This document shows positions 34,670 through 44,525 of a stretch of DNA of 64,000 bases, in pieces. The position numbers and the translations under genes were made by a program. The notes beneath the pieces were generated by a model. That model saw nothing but the letters and a program-made list of their open reading frames with translations. It had not been told where the DNA came from and did not search any database. How positions within the stretch are numbered: position 1 is the stretch's first letter; each line of letters starts with the position of its first letter. The DNA is from Streptomyces aidingensis (GTDB taxonomy: Bacteria > Actinomycetota > Actinomycetes > Streptomycetales > Streptomycetaceae), in NCBI RefSeq assembly GCF_900112355.1, contig NZ_FOLM01000015.1, positions 1-64,000 of the forward strand, written 5' to 3'.

Positions 34670-35911
34670 GTGCATTCACAGAACCAGAAGGCCGTCCGCG
34701 TCGATCTCACCTTCGTTGGCGAGGGGGGTCGAAAGATGGACCCCATGCCGAATGGTGTCGCGGTCGGCGCTGTATGTCTGCGGAATTGGCAGATCGATCG
34801 TATCGACGCACCTGTGGACATGTTCGAGGGGCGCGACGCCTACTTTGTCAAAATTAATTATGATCTGGATTTTGAACCCGGGTCGCCTCGAATGCCCTGG
34901 TTCGAGGTTGCTTTCGCCTTTCCCTCCGGAGAGGAGCAGGGTCAGGCTATCGTCGTCGACGCACTCCCCCGTTCTGGAACGTTTGCGGACGTTCCCAAGT
35001 CCTACGTGCTCAATCGGTATCTGAACTTCGTGCTGAGCGAGGACGGCGCGTCGACGTATGCCCTTCTTCCGGCGGCCGTGGAGAAGATCGACGCGTTCGG
35101 CATCGGCGGCAACGGCGTCCGCTGGCGGCACGTGGCGCACGAAGAAACCGGTGTACGCCCAGGGTCGTACGCCGCTTGGACCGTCCTGCTGACCCCCGCC
35201 GGACAGCGGGAACAGCGAGTAGAGTTCTCTGTTCGATACGACCTGGCGACCGGCCCCGATGACGCATACCGGCCCACGCAGTCACCGGCCGAATTCTATC
35301 TGAGTCTCACCGCGCGCGAGAAGCCTTCGAGTTTTGTCAAAGCCCCGCTCTCCACAACGGTCGAGGACCGGAGCGGGGAATACCATCCTTCGGTTTTCAT
35401 CTGCTACGCGCACGACACGCCCGAGCACAAGGATTATGTGCGACGCTTCGGCAACCTTCTGGTCAGGAATGGCGTCGACGTGCGCATGGACCAGTGGGAT
35501 GTCAACCGCCGGAAGGGTTGGGCTGAGTGGGCGCTGGCACACATCAACGCCGTCGATTTTGTCATTGTTCTTGCCTCACCGATCTGTCGAAAGGCGTTCG
35601 ACGGTGACGTCGACGGCCTTGAGCACCCGGGGATTCGGAGCGAGGCCAAGATCATCATGGAGAAGCTCCACACATGCCGTGACGAGTGGACGGCCAAGGT
35701 GTTGCCCGTCGTCCTGCCACACGAGCTGGTGGACAACATTCCCGAACTGCTCCAGCCGTGGACGACGGATCATTACGAGGTCGAGCAGCTGACCCGTGAG
35801 GGCATCGACGAACTGCTGCGGGCGATGACCGGGGTATCCCGGCACGCCCCGCCGCCACTCGGTCAGCTGCCGCCGAGTGTCTTCAGGCCGGAGGGTGACA
35901 GCGAGCCGTGA
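34670..35911 (+). CDS. SEFIR-domain protein with an unassigned N-terminal domain
   Basis: A 413-aa protein from GTG 34670 (after GAGAGG). Residues 1-205 form a beta-rich unassigned domain (VRVDLTFVGEGGRKMDPMPN, WFEVAFAFPSGEEQGQAI, RVEFSVRYDLATGPDDAY). A SEFIR/TIR-like domain follows: HPSVFICYAHDTPEHKDYVR, LLVRNGVDVRMDQWDVNRR, VDFVIVLASPICRKAFDG and IIMEKLHTCRDEWTAKVLPV. In characterised bacterial defence proteins, SEFIR domains deplete NAD or signal cell death. It is convergent with the pPIWI-RE gene and overlaps its end by 29 bp. No transmembrane segment is seen. The N-terminal domain is probably the sensor. Confidence 0.82.
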   Translation: MHSQNQKAVRVDLTFVGEGGRKMDPMPNGVAVGAVCLRNWQIDRIDAPVDMFEGRDAYFVKINYDLDFEPGSPRMPWFEVAFAFPSGEEQGQAIVVDALPRSGTFADVPKSYVLNRYLNFVLSEDGASTYALLPAAVEKIDAFGIGGNGVRWRHVAHEETGVRPGSYAAWTVLLTPAGQREQRVEFSVRYDLATGPDDAYRPTQSPAEFYLSLTAREKPSSFVKAPLSTTVEDRSGEYHPSVFICYAHDTPEHKDYVRRFGNLLVRNGVDVRMDQWDVNRRKGWAEWALAHINAVDFVIVLASPICRKAFDGDVDGLEHPGIRSEAKIIMEKLHTCRDEWTAKVLPVVLPHELVDNIPELLQPWTTDHYEVEQLTREGIDELLRAMTGVSRHAPPPLGQLPPSVFRPEGDSEP

Positions 35912-38459
35912 CGGGCGGGCGCCGGTGAGGTGTCAGGTCTCCTCCTCCCCCCCAAACCCGGTAGTCGGGATGGTCCTCGTCGAGGACGGTCGCAAGGTGC
36001 AGCGGAACGGGCATCTGCGTGCGGTCGTCCCAGACGAGGGCCTGCTCGCACAGGCTCGCTGTGAGCCCTGCCAATTGCTCAGGAGCCCAGGAGCCTGCCC
36101 TCACCACCACGATCTCCTTGCCCGTGTAGGAATGCCACGGGACGGCGAGCTGGGAGGTGAGCGCCGACGGCAAGGTCCACCGGGTGTAGAACGCGCCCCG
36201 GTCGCCGCCCTTCGCCTTGATCGACGCGGACCGGCCGGCGAAGAGCCAGCAGTGCCGGTCGGTGTCCGCGAGCCGGTACACCTTCCGGTCCGGCGCGGCC
36301 GGCTTCTGCGGATCGCTCGGCATGTTGGCCCTCTCCCGTCGTGTGACGGGGCGTCCGATCTCACTGATCTCGGTGTTCAGTCGGACGACGGCGACATCGG
36401 CACCCTTGGCGTGAAGGGTGTCTCCGGGAAGAGGGCCGGTACCGAGCTTCGTGTTCTGGATTCCGGGCCAGATGGTCCGGGTCTCCTGTGTGTCGACGAA
36501 GACCACCATCGGTGTTCCGGACGGGTCATCGGTGCTGCGTGGGGCATCGGGCTTCAGGGACATGTGGAGAGCGTCGAGTCTGGCTTCGACCACGGCACGT
36601 GTCAGCTCCGACTTCTCTCCGGTGCGACCAAAGCGGGTGGTCCCGATTGCACCGGAGTGGAAGTCCGCCGTCCCTCCGGCACCGCGAACCCACGCTTGCC
36701 GTCGGTCGCTGTACACCAGGAGTCGGCAGTTCGCCAGATCGTCCGGGTCGATGTACAGCGCCACCATGGTCAGGACCAGGGGTTTACCTTCCTTCCCGGT
36801 CTGCTGCCTGCGGGCATGGATGCCGACCAGCAGGACTTTCCTGTCGAGTCCGTGGGGCCGCCCGCCCGCGGTCACGGCGTCCAGCAGCCGGTGGTCCAGG
36901 ACCCCTGCGGCCCGCAACAGGTCTCGCAGGGCGGCACGGGCGGCGTGTTTCTTGGTCTCCGGGCCGGCGGCGGTGGCCTTCGGCGGAAGAAGGACGGGCT
37001 CGGTGGCGAGGAACTGGGCCGGTATCCCGAGGTGTCCCAGCAGACGCCGCAGATGCGGCTTGGCGTCGACTTCGGGACGGGGCGCGTCAGGGTGGTATTC
37101 GGTCTCCAGCCAGGCAGCGGCCAGTCCGTCCGCAGGAATGGGCAGGTCCAGGGTCTTGAGGCAATCCGCACGGTTCACCGTGTTATGGGCGAGCAGATCC
37201 GGACAGTAGCGGTCGACGACATCCAGGCGAGCGTTGAGGTGAAGGGACGATCCTCCTTCGGGCGGGTTCACCGGACTGCCCGCCAGCTCCGCGATTTCGG
37301 CGAGCATGCGGTCACGCCCTTCGGGCGTGGCGTAGACGCAGGCGAGAGTGACGTGACGGAAACCGCTCGGTCCGACCGCGGCTGAGGTGAGACCGCCTGG
37401 CGAGTACTTCGTGACACGGGGCGCCAGTTTGATCCTCTTGTCCACTTCGTAGGTCAGCGGTACGAGCGACGGCAGGGCGGAGACGATGTGTTCGTGCAGC
37501 CGCATCATGAACCTGGGGCCGGGGCCGCTTCCCAGCGCGTGGAACCGGGCGCTCGCCAGCTGTGGCCTGATTCTTCCGGGCACGCGGGGCAGTTCACGGG
37601 GCATGTCCAGCGGGGACAGCTGGCATGCTTCGAGGATTCTGGCGATGGCGGGATCGAGGTGGCTGTGCCACTCGCCGGTCTCCTCGTCCCGGCGGCGCCT
37701 CAACGGGAGCCGAAGAATGGGGGTGCCGTCCTCACCGCGGTCGATCCATACGTTCTTGGCCCAGTTCCCCTGGGGCGAGATTCTGGACAGGTGAGCGTCG
37801 AAGCAGAGGACAGGGTCCTCGACACCGACCCGAGTGGTCAGCCGTGCGGTCAGCCTGTGCATGCTGAATGCTGTTCCGGCATGGTTGACCAGGAGATCCT
37901 GCGGGGTCCACGCCAGCAATGATCCGTCGGTGTCCATCCGCAGACAGACGGGCTTCCGGCCGTCCACACGGAGCCGCTTCGCGGCCAGTCTGCGCATCAC
38001 CTGCCACTGCGCCGTACCGAAGACCCAGCCCGGCATGACCGGCACCTGCCCGGGGCGGAACTTCACGAAATCGGCGTAGGAGCGCGCCTGCTCCGGCGCG
38101 GGCAGCAACCCGACAAGGGCGGCGGTACCCTTCCCGTCCCGGATGTGTCCTTCCCAGGCCCGGACGGCGACGCGCAGCCGGTCGTCCAAGGCGCCCTCGC
38201 AGGTGAGGAGCAGCATCCGGCTGCGCGCGGACCGTTCCTCCTCGGCAAGTTCACGTTCCCCGAACAGCCTGACGGGCTGACCCGTCGCGGCGATGAGCCC
38301 CGTGGCCAGGGCGGAGTAGCGCGGGCGGTGTTGGTTTTCCCGCTTGGGCAGGTCCTCCCAGGCGGCGGCAAACTTCTCGGTCAGCGGGTAGGCGGTCACG
38401 GTGCCGAGCACGGAGTCCATGTCCTGCCGCGGGATCTGGTAGGCAAGCGTGATCAGCAC
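35883..38459 (-). CDS. pPIWI-RE family protein
   Basis: An 858-aa protein matching the pPIWI-RE module. The N-terminal X/Y-type region shows FVKFRPGQVPVMPGWVFGTA, RLRVDGRKPVCLRMDTDGSL. The C-terminal RNase H-like PIWI domain shows VVFVDTQETRTIWPGIQN, the conserved Arg and Glu region VAVVRLNTEISEIGRP, GKEIVVVRAGSWAPEQLA and the final MPVPLHLATVLDED. Members are predicted nucleic-acid-guided proteins; the RNase H site is often degenerate. GTG 38459 overlaps the helicase stop. It is the last gene of the leftward operon. Confidence 0.85.
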   Translation of the reverse strand: MLITLAYQIPRQDMDSVLGTVTAYPLTEKFAAAWEDLPKRENQHRPRYSALATGLIAATGQPVRLFGERELAEEERSARSRMLLLTCEGALDDRLRVAVRAWEGHIRDGKGTAALVGLLPAPEQARSYADFVKFRPGQVPVMPGWVFGTAQWQVMRRLAAKRLRVDGRKPVCLRMDTDGSLLAWTPQDLLVNHAGTAFSMHRLTARLTTRVGVEDPVLCFDAHLSRISPQGNWAKNVWIDRGEDGTPILRLPLRRRRDEETGEWHSHLDPAIARILEACQLSPLDMPRELPRVPGRIRPQLASARFHALGSGPGPRFMMRLHEHIVSALPSLVPLTYEVDKRIKLAPRVTKYSPGGLTSAAVGPSGFRHVTLACVYATPEGRDRMLAEIAELAGSPVNPPEGGSSLHLNARLDVVDRYCPDLLAHNTVNRADCLKTLDLPIPADGLAAAWLETEYHPDAPRPEVDAKPHLRRLLGHLGIPAQFLATEPVLLPPKATAAGPETKKHAARAALRDLLRAAGVLDHRLLDAVTAGGRPHGLDRKVLLVGIHARRQQTGKEGKPLVLTMVALYIDPDDLANCRLLVYSDRRQAWVRGAGGTADFHSGAIGTTRFGRTGEKSELTRAVVEARLDALHMSLKPDAPRSTDDPSGTPMVVFVDTQETRTIWPGIQNTKLGTGPLPGDTLHAKGADVAVVRLNTEISEIGRPVTRRERANMPSDPQKPAAPDRKVYRLADTDRHCWLFAGRSASIKAKGGDRGAFYTRWTLPSALTSQLAVPWHSYTGKEIVVVRAGSWAPEQLAGLTASLCEQALVWDDRTQMPVPLHLATVLDEDHPDYRVWGGGGDLTPHRRPPVTARCHPPA

Positions 38460-41400
38460 AGGATGTCCCCCTCGGTGGGCTGCTCCGCGTAGGTCAGGAA
38501 GGCTTCCAGCGTCGTGCCGTAGTACTGCCGCATGGCGGGCAGTACGCCGTCGCGGTGCCATGTGTCGCGCAGTTTGAGGATGAGCGTGGCGAGATCAGTA
38601 CCGCCCGAGGGGTCGAGCAGGGCACCGTCCACCAGATGCAGCGTCGCGTCGGTGCCGCCACGCCGGGCCCGGCCGATGAGCTGGACGGCTCCGTTGATGA
38701 TCTCGGCCACCACTCCAAGCTTGACGTCGAGTGGCTGTGCCTGGAAGTAGGGCGGACGGCGGATGATGTCGTCGAGGTACTGACCGGCCACACTGCGGCG
38801 CTCGGCGAGTAGGGCCCGCGGGTCGCTGGACGGGCCCCGGTGCTTGGCCAGTGCGCGCGCCTGGATGTGCGCGACGAGTTCCGCCGGCTCGTCAATCAGC
38901 GGGATCGGCCGGATGATCAGCCATACCGACCCCAGCGCGGACTTGTCACCTTCCCCGATGATGTTCACCCCCCGTTGCACCCTGGCCAGGGGCGCGATCA
39001 GGATGTCGGCCCCGGTGACGGCGGGGAACTCTTCCAGCCGGTCGGCCGGGATCTCCCGCCAACGGCCGGCATCCACCGCAGTGCTCTCTTCGTCCGCGTG
39101 AATGCCCGGCCGGACCGCCAGGCAGATGAGTCCGGCGTCGACTCCGGCCGCGGACAGTCCTTCCGCCACGTGCCGTGCGGCCTCGTAGGACGTCGTGGCG
39201 AGAAGTACCCGATGCCGTTCCCGCCTGTTGTCGTGGAGCCACTTCAGTTCGGCTCGGAGGTACGTGTCCCACAGCGCCCTGGCGATCCGCCGGGTTGCCA
39301 CGACACGCTCGGCTCCGTCAAGGCCGGAGATCCGGCGTGGCCGTCCCCTTTCGTCGTCGATCCGGGCGGGCCGGATGCGTACGGCGTTCTCCTGGTTGTC
39401 CGCCACCCACCATTTCGGCACGGTGTGGAGGTGGTGGTGTGGCGCGCCGGGGAAATACGAGGTGGCGGACATCCCGAGCACGATGCGGCGGACCCCGGCA
39501 TGGCTCAGGGCGGTGGTGTCGCCGAGCCCCACCGTGTAGGTGTGCGGGTCGCCGCCGAATGCCGCCGTCGACAGGCGGGCCGGCGCGCCTCCGGTGTCGT
39601 CGTAGTACTCGGTGAAGGCGAAGACGAGCCGTCCCAGGGGACCGGTCGGAGTCACCCGCCAACGGCCGTAGGTGCCCAGTGCGTCCGCCAAGTCCTGTGC
39701 GGATTCCACGCCGATATCGACCAGCTGGGCATTGTTGGCCATCAGCCGGTGCAGAAACATCCGGATGGGCTCCAGCATGGTCCGGCGGAGAATACGGTTG
39801 ACCACCTTGGTGCGGTGCTCCTCCGGTACGTTCTTGGCGAGCTGTTCGAGCGCGGCTCGTGCCCGGTGCAGGGACAAACCGCCGGACCCGCCGGAGACGA
39901 CGGACTCGAGGTGCCGCCGAGCCTCCCTGAAGTCTTCGGATTCTTTGTCGCGGGGCGCCGGACCGTTCGGAAAGAGGGAGCTGAACCTCTTCAGGTGTTC
40001 GGGCTCGACCTCCTTGGGATCAAGGCCGAACAGCCGGGCGGTCAGCCAGTTGTCCCAGCGCCATGGCACCATCCAGTAGCGTCCGGGCCCGCGGGGACGG
40101 CGACCCTTCGCGGGGACGGTGGCACCGAGGCGTTCGTAGGTCAGATGGCTCACGTAGGTCTCGGAGAGGTAGCGGAGCGAGAGATAGGAGTCGCGGACAC
40201 TGGCGTCGACCTCGTCCTGGAGCCGTCCGGACGCCGCTGCGAAGTCGTGGTCGAACCTGCGCAGGGGTGTGTTGGTCTGTCCCGCGTGGTCGAGGACGAG
40301 ATGCCGGCCCGCGTGGTCGATGGCCGTGCTCTGGAAGACGTCAACCTCGTCGATGACGATGACCTGGCAACGCCGCATCAGCAGTTCTTCGACGGTCAGC
40401 CGGTCGTTCACGCCGTAGCCGTCGTCCACGGGCGTCTGGAGAACTCCGAGCAGGAGATTCGCATGCGAGGTGACGATGACGTCGGCCGTGCATGCCTGGC
40501 GTGCGGCACGGTAACGCCCGCAGCTGGTCCGCCAAGGGCATGCGACCGTGGCGTTCTTCCTGCGGCCCCGGGACGGTTTGCGCAGCTTGGCGCATGGCTC
40601 GTTCCCCGGCTGCCACCGGTCGACGCCGTCGTCGGACTCGGCCACGGAGGCGAGGGCGCAGCCGTAGCCGAACCGTCCCCAGATCCAGTCCGCGTCCGGG
40701 CCGCCCGCGGTGACCCGAGAGGCCGCGGTTTCGGCCACCTTGATCAGCGCGCGGGGTGAGACCAGCGGCACAACTCCGTTCCTCGACTGCACTCCGCACA
40801 GCTTGAGGGCACGCTCGATAGTGTGGGTGGCCCGGACGACATCCGCGTTGGTCGGCAGGACGAAGGCCACCGGAACCTCGTGGCGGACGGCCCAGCAGGC
40901 GAAGGTTTCGACAAGGACGACCGACTTCCCGAAGCCCGTGTAGGCGAGTAGTTCGTTGAGGTTGCCGGCCGTCAGGTGCAGTCCCTTGACGGTCTTGTTC
41001 TCACGGGTGCGGACTTGCTCTTCAAAGCGGTCCACTGCGTCCCTGCGGTGGGCGCTTCTGCCGTGTTTCCGCTCCTCCTGGTCGATGAGGTGGGCGATCT
41101 CCTTCAGCTCGGCAAATAGCACAAGTTTTTCGGGCAGGTCCGGGGCGTCGCGGACGGCAGGTATCGGGTGCCCCGGGTCGAGATGATGAGGGCGGACCCC
41201 ATAGTGGAAGTCGACGAATGTCTGTTTCCGGCCGTCCTCCACGACCACCCTCGTTGTAGTCATGTGCGGACCTGCCTGGGCGGGCGGGAGCGAGCGGTTC
41301 TTCGCCGCGTGGAGTTCATCGAGCTGACCCAGGAATGTGTCGATGTAGGCCGGGAGCGGCATGCCGGGGTCGACGGTTATCTGTCCGGCGCCTCCGGCCT

Positions 41401-41719
41401 GGTCATCGACCGTACAGCCGGGTATCCGGCCATCGCTGAGCAGCCTGTCGAGGATCGGGCCGGCCGCCTTGGCGTTCGCCATCTGGTTGGGACGCCGGTG
41501 CAGCAGCCTTGCGAAGCGACGGGCATCCGTCTCGGAGAGGTTGTGCCAGCCGGACCAGTCCGCGATATGGCCGTCCAGCACGTAGAAGACGTCGTCGCGG
41601 GTGGTCGTACGCCTGAATCCGCTGCCGCCCCCGGAGGGAAAGAACGCGGCAGCAAGTCCGATTGCCACTGCCATGATCCGGGGGAATACCTGCTCGGTTT
41701 CGGGTGCCTGGGTACTCAT
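38453..41719 (-). CDS. DinG/XPD-type helicase of the pPIWI-RE module
   Basis: A 1088-aa helicase. About 230 N-terminal residues are unassigned. Then come Walker A LLAYTGFGKSVVLVETF (Lys265), an Fe-S-type Cys cluster (CAKLRK, ACPWRTSCGRYRA, ACTADVIVTSHANLL) and motif II VIVIDEVDVFQS (Asp457-Asp460). The C-terminal half has HRVLLATTSYEAARHVAEGL, SVWLIIRPIPLIDEPAELV and INGAVQLIGRARRGGTDATL. DinG-like helicases unwind DNA or RNA-DNA hybrids 5'-3' and are the usual partner of pPIWI-RE. ATG 41719 overlaps the REase stop. Confidence 0.85.
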   Translation of the reverse strand: MSTQAPETEQVFPRIMAVAIGLAAAFFPSGGGSGFRRTTTRDDVFYVLDGHIADWSGWHNLSETDARRFARLLHRRPNQMANAKAAGPILDRLLSDGRIPGCTVDDQAGGAGQITVDPGMPLPAYIDTFLGQLDELHAAKNRSLPPAQAGPHMTTTRVVVEDGRKQTFVDFHYGVRPHHLDPGHPIPAVRDAPDLPEKLVLFAELKEIAHLIDQEERKHGRSAHRRDAVDRFEEQVRTRENKTVKGLHLTAGNLNELLAYTGFGKSVVLVETFACWAVRHEVPVAFVLPTNADVVRATHTIERALKLCGVQSRNGVVPLVSPRALIKVAETAASRVTAGGPDADWIWGRFGYGCALASVAESDDGVDRWQPGNEPCAKLRKPSRGRRKNATVACPWRTSCGRYRAARQACTADVIVTSHANLLLGVLQTPVDDGYGVNDRLTVEELLMRRCQVIVIDEVDVFQSTAIDHAGRHLVLDHAGQTNTPLRRFDHDFAAASGRLQDEVDASVRDSYLSLRYLSETYVSHLTYERLGATVPAKGRRPRGPGRYWMVPWRWDNWLTARLFGLDPKEVEPEHLKRFSSLFPNGPAPRDKESEDFREARRHLESVVSGGSGGLSLHRARAALEQLAKNVPEEHRTKVVNRILRRTMLEPIRMFLHRLMANNAQLVDIGVESAQDLADALGTYGRWRVTPTGPLGRLVFAFTEYYDDTGGAPARLSTAAFGGDPHTYTVGLGDTTALSHAGVRRIVLGMSATSYFPGAPHHHLHTVPKWWVADNQENAVRIRPARIDDERGRPRRISGLDGAERVVATRRIARALWDTYLRAELKWLHDNRRERHRVLLATTSYEAARHVAEGLSAAGVDAGLICLAVRPGIHADEESTAVDAGRWREIPADRLEEFPAVTGADILIAPLARVQRGVNIIGEGDKSALGSVWLIIRPIPLIDEPAELVAHIQARALAKHRGPSSDPRALLAERRSVAGQYLDDIIRRPPYFQAQPLDVKLGVVAEIINGAVQLIGRARRGGTDATLHLVDGALLDPSGGTDLATLILKLRDTWHRDGVLPAMRQYYGTTLEAFLTYAEQPTEGDILC

Positions 41720-42873
41720 GCTGTCCTCAGCGCGCGTCGTACCTCGGTGGAGAATTTTGTCTCTGTGGTGATCTGGAGCGACGGCATCACAGTTTTCACG
41801 GTTCCCAGTTGGTGCTCATGCGTCTTCGGGAGGAGAATTCTGGCGTTGGGTGCCTTCGTCCGGAGATCGGCGATCAGCCGATGTGGAGAGCGGTACTCCT
41901 TGACGTCGATCCGGAATTCTTTTTCACCCGCCCGTACCTCAAGGTCGTAATGGTCGAGCTTCGGCCAGAGCGTGACCGCCGCACCCAGTTTCTCCAGGCT
42001 TCGCTTGATTCTGAGCTCGCTCGCGCCGGGGACCACGACGAATCGCCAGACGCCGAAGCTCACACAGCGAGAACCGGCCGCCGGCCGGGCCACCGGTGTG
42101 GTCAGACGCGGCCGTCCTTCATCGACACGGCTCAGCGTGGGCCGGGACATGGCTGTCCTGCCTTCGGTGAGCTGGTAGACGGCGGCATGGGGAACGTACC
42201 GGCAGCGTACGGTCGTGCCCGCCACCGCCATCGGCCAGCGGCAGTAGGGGCAGGGCCACCACCACGGCTCTCCGCCGGGTGACTGATAGACGTGATCGGC
42301 GGGAATCTCGGTATATCCGCCTGGAGGAGGAGTCACCCCGGTCTCGCTGACCAGACGCTGTAGTTCGGAGAGGGAATCCGCCGGGTGCTCGATCAGGAAA
42401 CGCCTGGAAACCACATACTTCTCCTGATCCTTGCCATCGGTCAGCGAGTTGAAGGTCTCGCTGCGAATCTGGTCGGCGCACATCCGGGTCCAGGTGGGCA
42501 TCCAGTGAGGGGTGTTGGGCGGCTCGCCCATCGGGAGTGCGTATTCGCATGCGAGGTCGTATGCCTCCGCGGTGAGCCGGCCGTCGCTGTCGAGGAGCAC
42601 TGCCTGCGCGATCGCCTGGTCCGGGTCACTGGCGAGGGCAGGCATCATTCCGAGGCGCTCTTGCAGACAGCCGACGAGATCCAGCGGAGTCACCGGTCCA
42701 TGACCGGGCCCATGCGCCTCCATGACGACACCGGTCATTCTCGCGACCTCCCGCATGGCGTCGGGCTGTTGCCGCCGGACCGACCATGCGTACGCGGCCC
42801 GCAAGGAAGCTGCCACCATGCGGTGGGCTCGCTCGGCGGGGTCGTCCCGCGGGCCGGTCAGCCACTGCGTCAT
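41716..42873 (-). CDS. pPIWI-RE-associated restriction-endonuclease-like protein
   Basis: A 385-aa protein. The N-terminal half is helical (AHRMVAASLRAAYAWSVRRQ). A zinc-ribbon-like patch follows (WWWPCPYCRWPMAVAGTT, VRCRYVP). The C-terminus has a PD-(D/E)XK nuclease core: GASELRIKRSLEKLGAAVTL, HYDLEVRAGEKEFRIDVKEY. The Asp and Asp-Val-Lys residues are the visible catalytic set. This is the third standard member of the pPIWI-RE module and should cut the target. ATG 42873 overlaps the stop of the upstream nuclease gene. Confidence 0.8.
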   Translation of the reverse strand: MTQWLTGPRDDPAERAHRMVAASLRAAYAWSVRRQQPDAMREVARMTGVVMEAHGPGHGPVTPLDLVGCLQERLGMMPALASDPDQAIAQAVLLDSDGRLTAEAYDLACEYALPMGEPPNTPHWMPTWTRMCADQIRSETFNSLTDGKDQEKYVVSRRFLIEHPADSLSELQRLVSETGVTPPPGGYTEIPADHVYQSPGGEPWWWPCPYCRWPMAVAGTTVRCRYVPHAAVYQLTEGRTAMSRPTLSRVDEGRPRLTTPVARPAAGSRCVSFGVWRFVVVPGASELRIKRSLEKLGAAVTLWPKLDHYDLEVRAGEKEFRIDVKEYRSPHRLIADLRTKAPNARILLPKTHEHQLGTVKTVMPSLQITTETKFSTEVRRALRTA

Positions 42874-44525
42874 CGTCCGGTTCCCTCCGCCGCGTCGGGG
42901 CACCACCTGGTGAACGGGCAGTCCGCGCACGCCTTGCCCGGTTTAGCCGGGTAGCGAGTGTCCGCGTGCCATGGCTGGACGTACGCGGCCACGATTCGTC
43001 GCGCCTCGGAGACCACATCCGGAGCCGTGACATCAAGTGGCGTGACGACAGGGCCGCTGCCGGTCAGCCGCTCCAGCTCCACATGGCAGTGTCCGTCTCC
43101 GGGCAGTGCTCCGGTGCGGGCGAGCAACACGGCGAGAGCCAGTTGAGGGTGCTGGTCCAGCAGGTCGCCCTCGTCCGGGACTCTGGCTGTCTTCGTCTCC
43201 CGCAAGGTCCACCGGCCTGCCGCGCGGTAGAGAAGGTCGGTCTTGGCGATGACCACGACGTCGGCACCGGGGTCGTATGCGGCAACCGTCCGTTCCGGGT
43301 GGACTTCCGCGTCGTCCGGGTGGTCCCGCAACGGGCAGACGAGGGCGTGGTCGGCGATCATCTGAATGCCGAGCCGGGCCTGGAGCCCGGTCACCGACCA
43401 CTCTGCGTACTGCCAGGCGTCCGGCGGGCCCGGCACGTCGTCCGGTGTGCAGGGCCGGTGCGGGGTGCGACGGTGCCGACTCTCGATCCACGCGTGTACG
43501 GCCTTGCCGCGTATGGCCGCTTCGTTGTCTTCGGACGCACTGTCCCGTGGCAGGAACAGGCCCTCCAGGTGGGCGCGGGCGGGACAGCGGCGGTAGGTGC
43601 GTCCTGTCGCGACCGACCAGGAACGGCGGGGAGCGCCCGGCCCGCTGATGCCGAGGAGGTCCGGAACGGACGGGACGGCGGGGCAGGACGCAACGGCCTT
43701 GCACCGGGCGCAGTCGTTGCCGGGGCGGTACGAGCCGCCCATGACAATGCGGTCGAGCTGCGCTTCGACCTCCGAGGTGCAGCGGGCATGGGCTTCCTCC
43801 GGAGTTCCCTCGAAGAGAACACGATGGGAGGCATCGGCGCAGCCGATCTCCACGAGGCGTACGCGCCGGGCGGGTTCGAACCGCCCGAGGGTGAGCGGGG
43901 CCCGGTTCCACTGAGAACTCAGCACCGGGCTTCCGCCGGCCAGGACGCCCACGGCCACGGCGATCTCCACGTCGTCCTGTGGGCGGTCCTGCACCGATCC
44001 CATTCTGGTGATGCGCAGTTCGCGGACGCCGTATCCGGCGTAGCGCCGGTCGGTCACCATCTCCTCGTACATGTCCGGGTCGCCGGGCTTCCGCCGGCGG
44101 CGCTGACGCGCCCATAGGCGCGACACGGGTGCCAACGGTGTGTCGGGTGGCACTCCGGGTGCCTTGGGTATGGCTGCCGCCGCAGCGAGATATCCCTGGA
44201 CGGCGTGCTCGGTCCACTGGACGAGCGCGGGGTGAGCAGGGCGTCCGGGAGCGGCTCTCCACCGGGCCAGCGCCTCTGTCGGAGCCAGTTCCCAGAACTC
44301 GATGCGGTCCAGGATGTCGTGCAGCGGGCGCAGCGCCCAGCTGGTCAGGGCGCGAGGGGCCGCACGGGACACGGCGGACGGGCGGGGGCGAGGCGTGCCG
44401 GGACGTATCTTCGCCGCCAGTTGTTGAGGGCACTGCCTCTCGCGGCGTCGAACGTCGGCGAGACGAATTCGAACAAGCTCGTCCTGTGTAGGACTTGGTT
44501 CCGTGCTTCTTGGATTCTCTATCAC
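42870..44525 (-). CDS. Cas4/RecB-like PD-(D/E)XK nuclease with Cys cluster
   Basis: A 551-aa protein and first gene of the pPIWI-RE operon (GTG 44525 after GGAGAGC). Nuclease motifs are in the C-terminal half: AIRGKAVHAWIESRH (His), VVIAKTDLLYRAAGRWTLRE then TKTARVP (Asp, Glu-x-Lys) and QHPQLALAVLLARTG. Two Cys pairs, CARCKAVASC near residue 280 and CADCPFTRWC at the C-terminus, suggest an iron-sulfur cluster as in Cas4/AddB. Only REase, DinG and pPIWI-RE are the textbook module, so this is an added nuclease here. It would trim or open DNA ends for the guide or helicase step; that is inferred. Confidence 0.78.
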   Translation of the reverse strand: MIENPRSTEPSPTQDELVRIRLADVRRRERQCPQQLAAKIRPGTPRPRPSAVSRAAPRALTSWALRPLHDILDRIEFWELAPTEALARWRAAPGRPAHPALVQWTEHAVQGYLAAAAAIPKAPGVPPDTPLAPVSRLWARQRRRRKPGDPDMYEEMVTDRRYAGYGVRELRITRMGSVQDRPQDDVEIAVAVGVLAGGSPVLSSQWNRAPLTLGRFEPARRVRLVEIGCADASHRVLFEGTPEEAHARCTSEVEAQLDRIVMGGSYRPGNDCARCKAVASCPAVPSVPDLLGISGPGAPRRSWSVATGRTYRRCPARAHLEGLFLPRDSASEDNEAAIRGKAVHAWIESRHRRTPHRPCTPDDVPGPPDAWQYAEWSVTGLQARLGIQMIADHALVCPLRDHPDDAEVHPERTVAAYDPGADVVVIAKTDLLYRAAGRWTLRETKTARVPDEGDLLDQHPQLALAVLLARTGALPGDGHCHVELERLTGSGPVVTPLDVTAPDVVSEARRIVAAYVQPWHADTRYPAKPGKACADCPFTRWCPDAAEGTGR

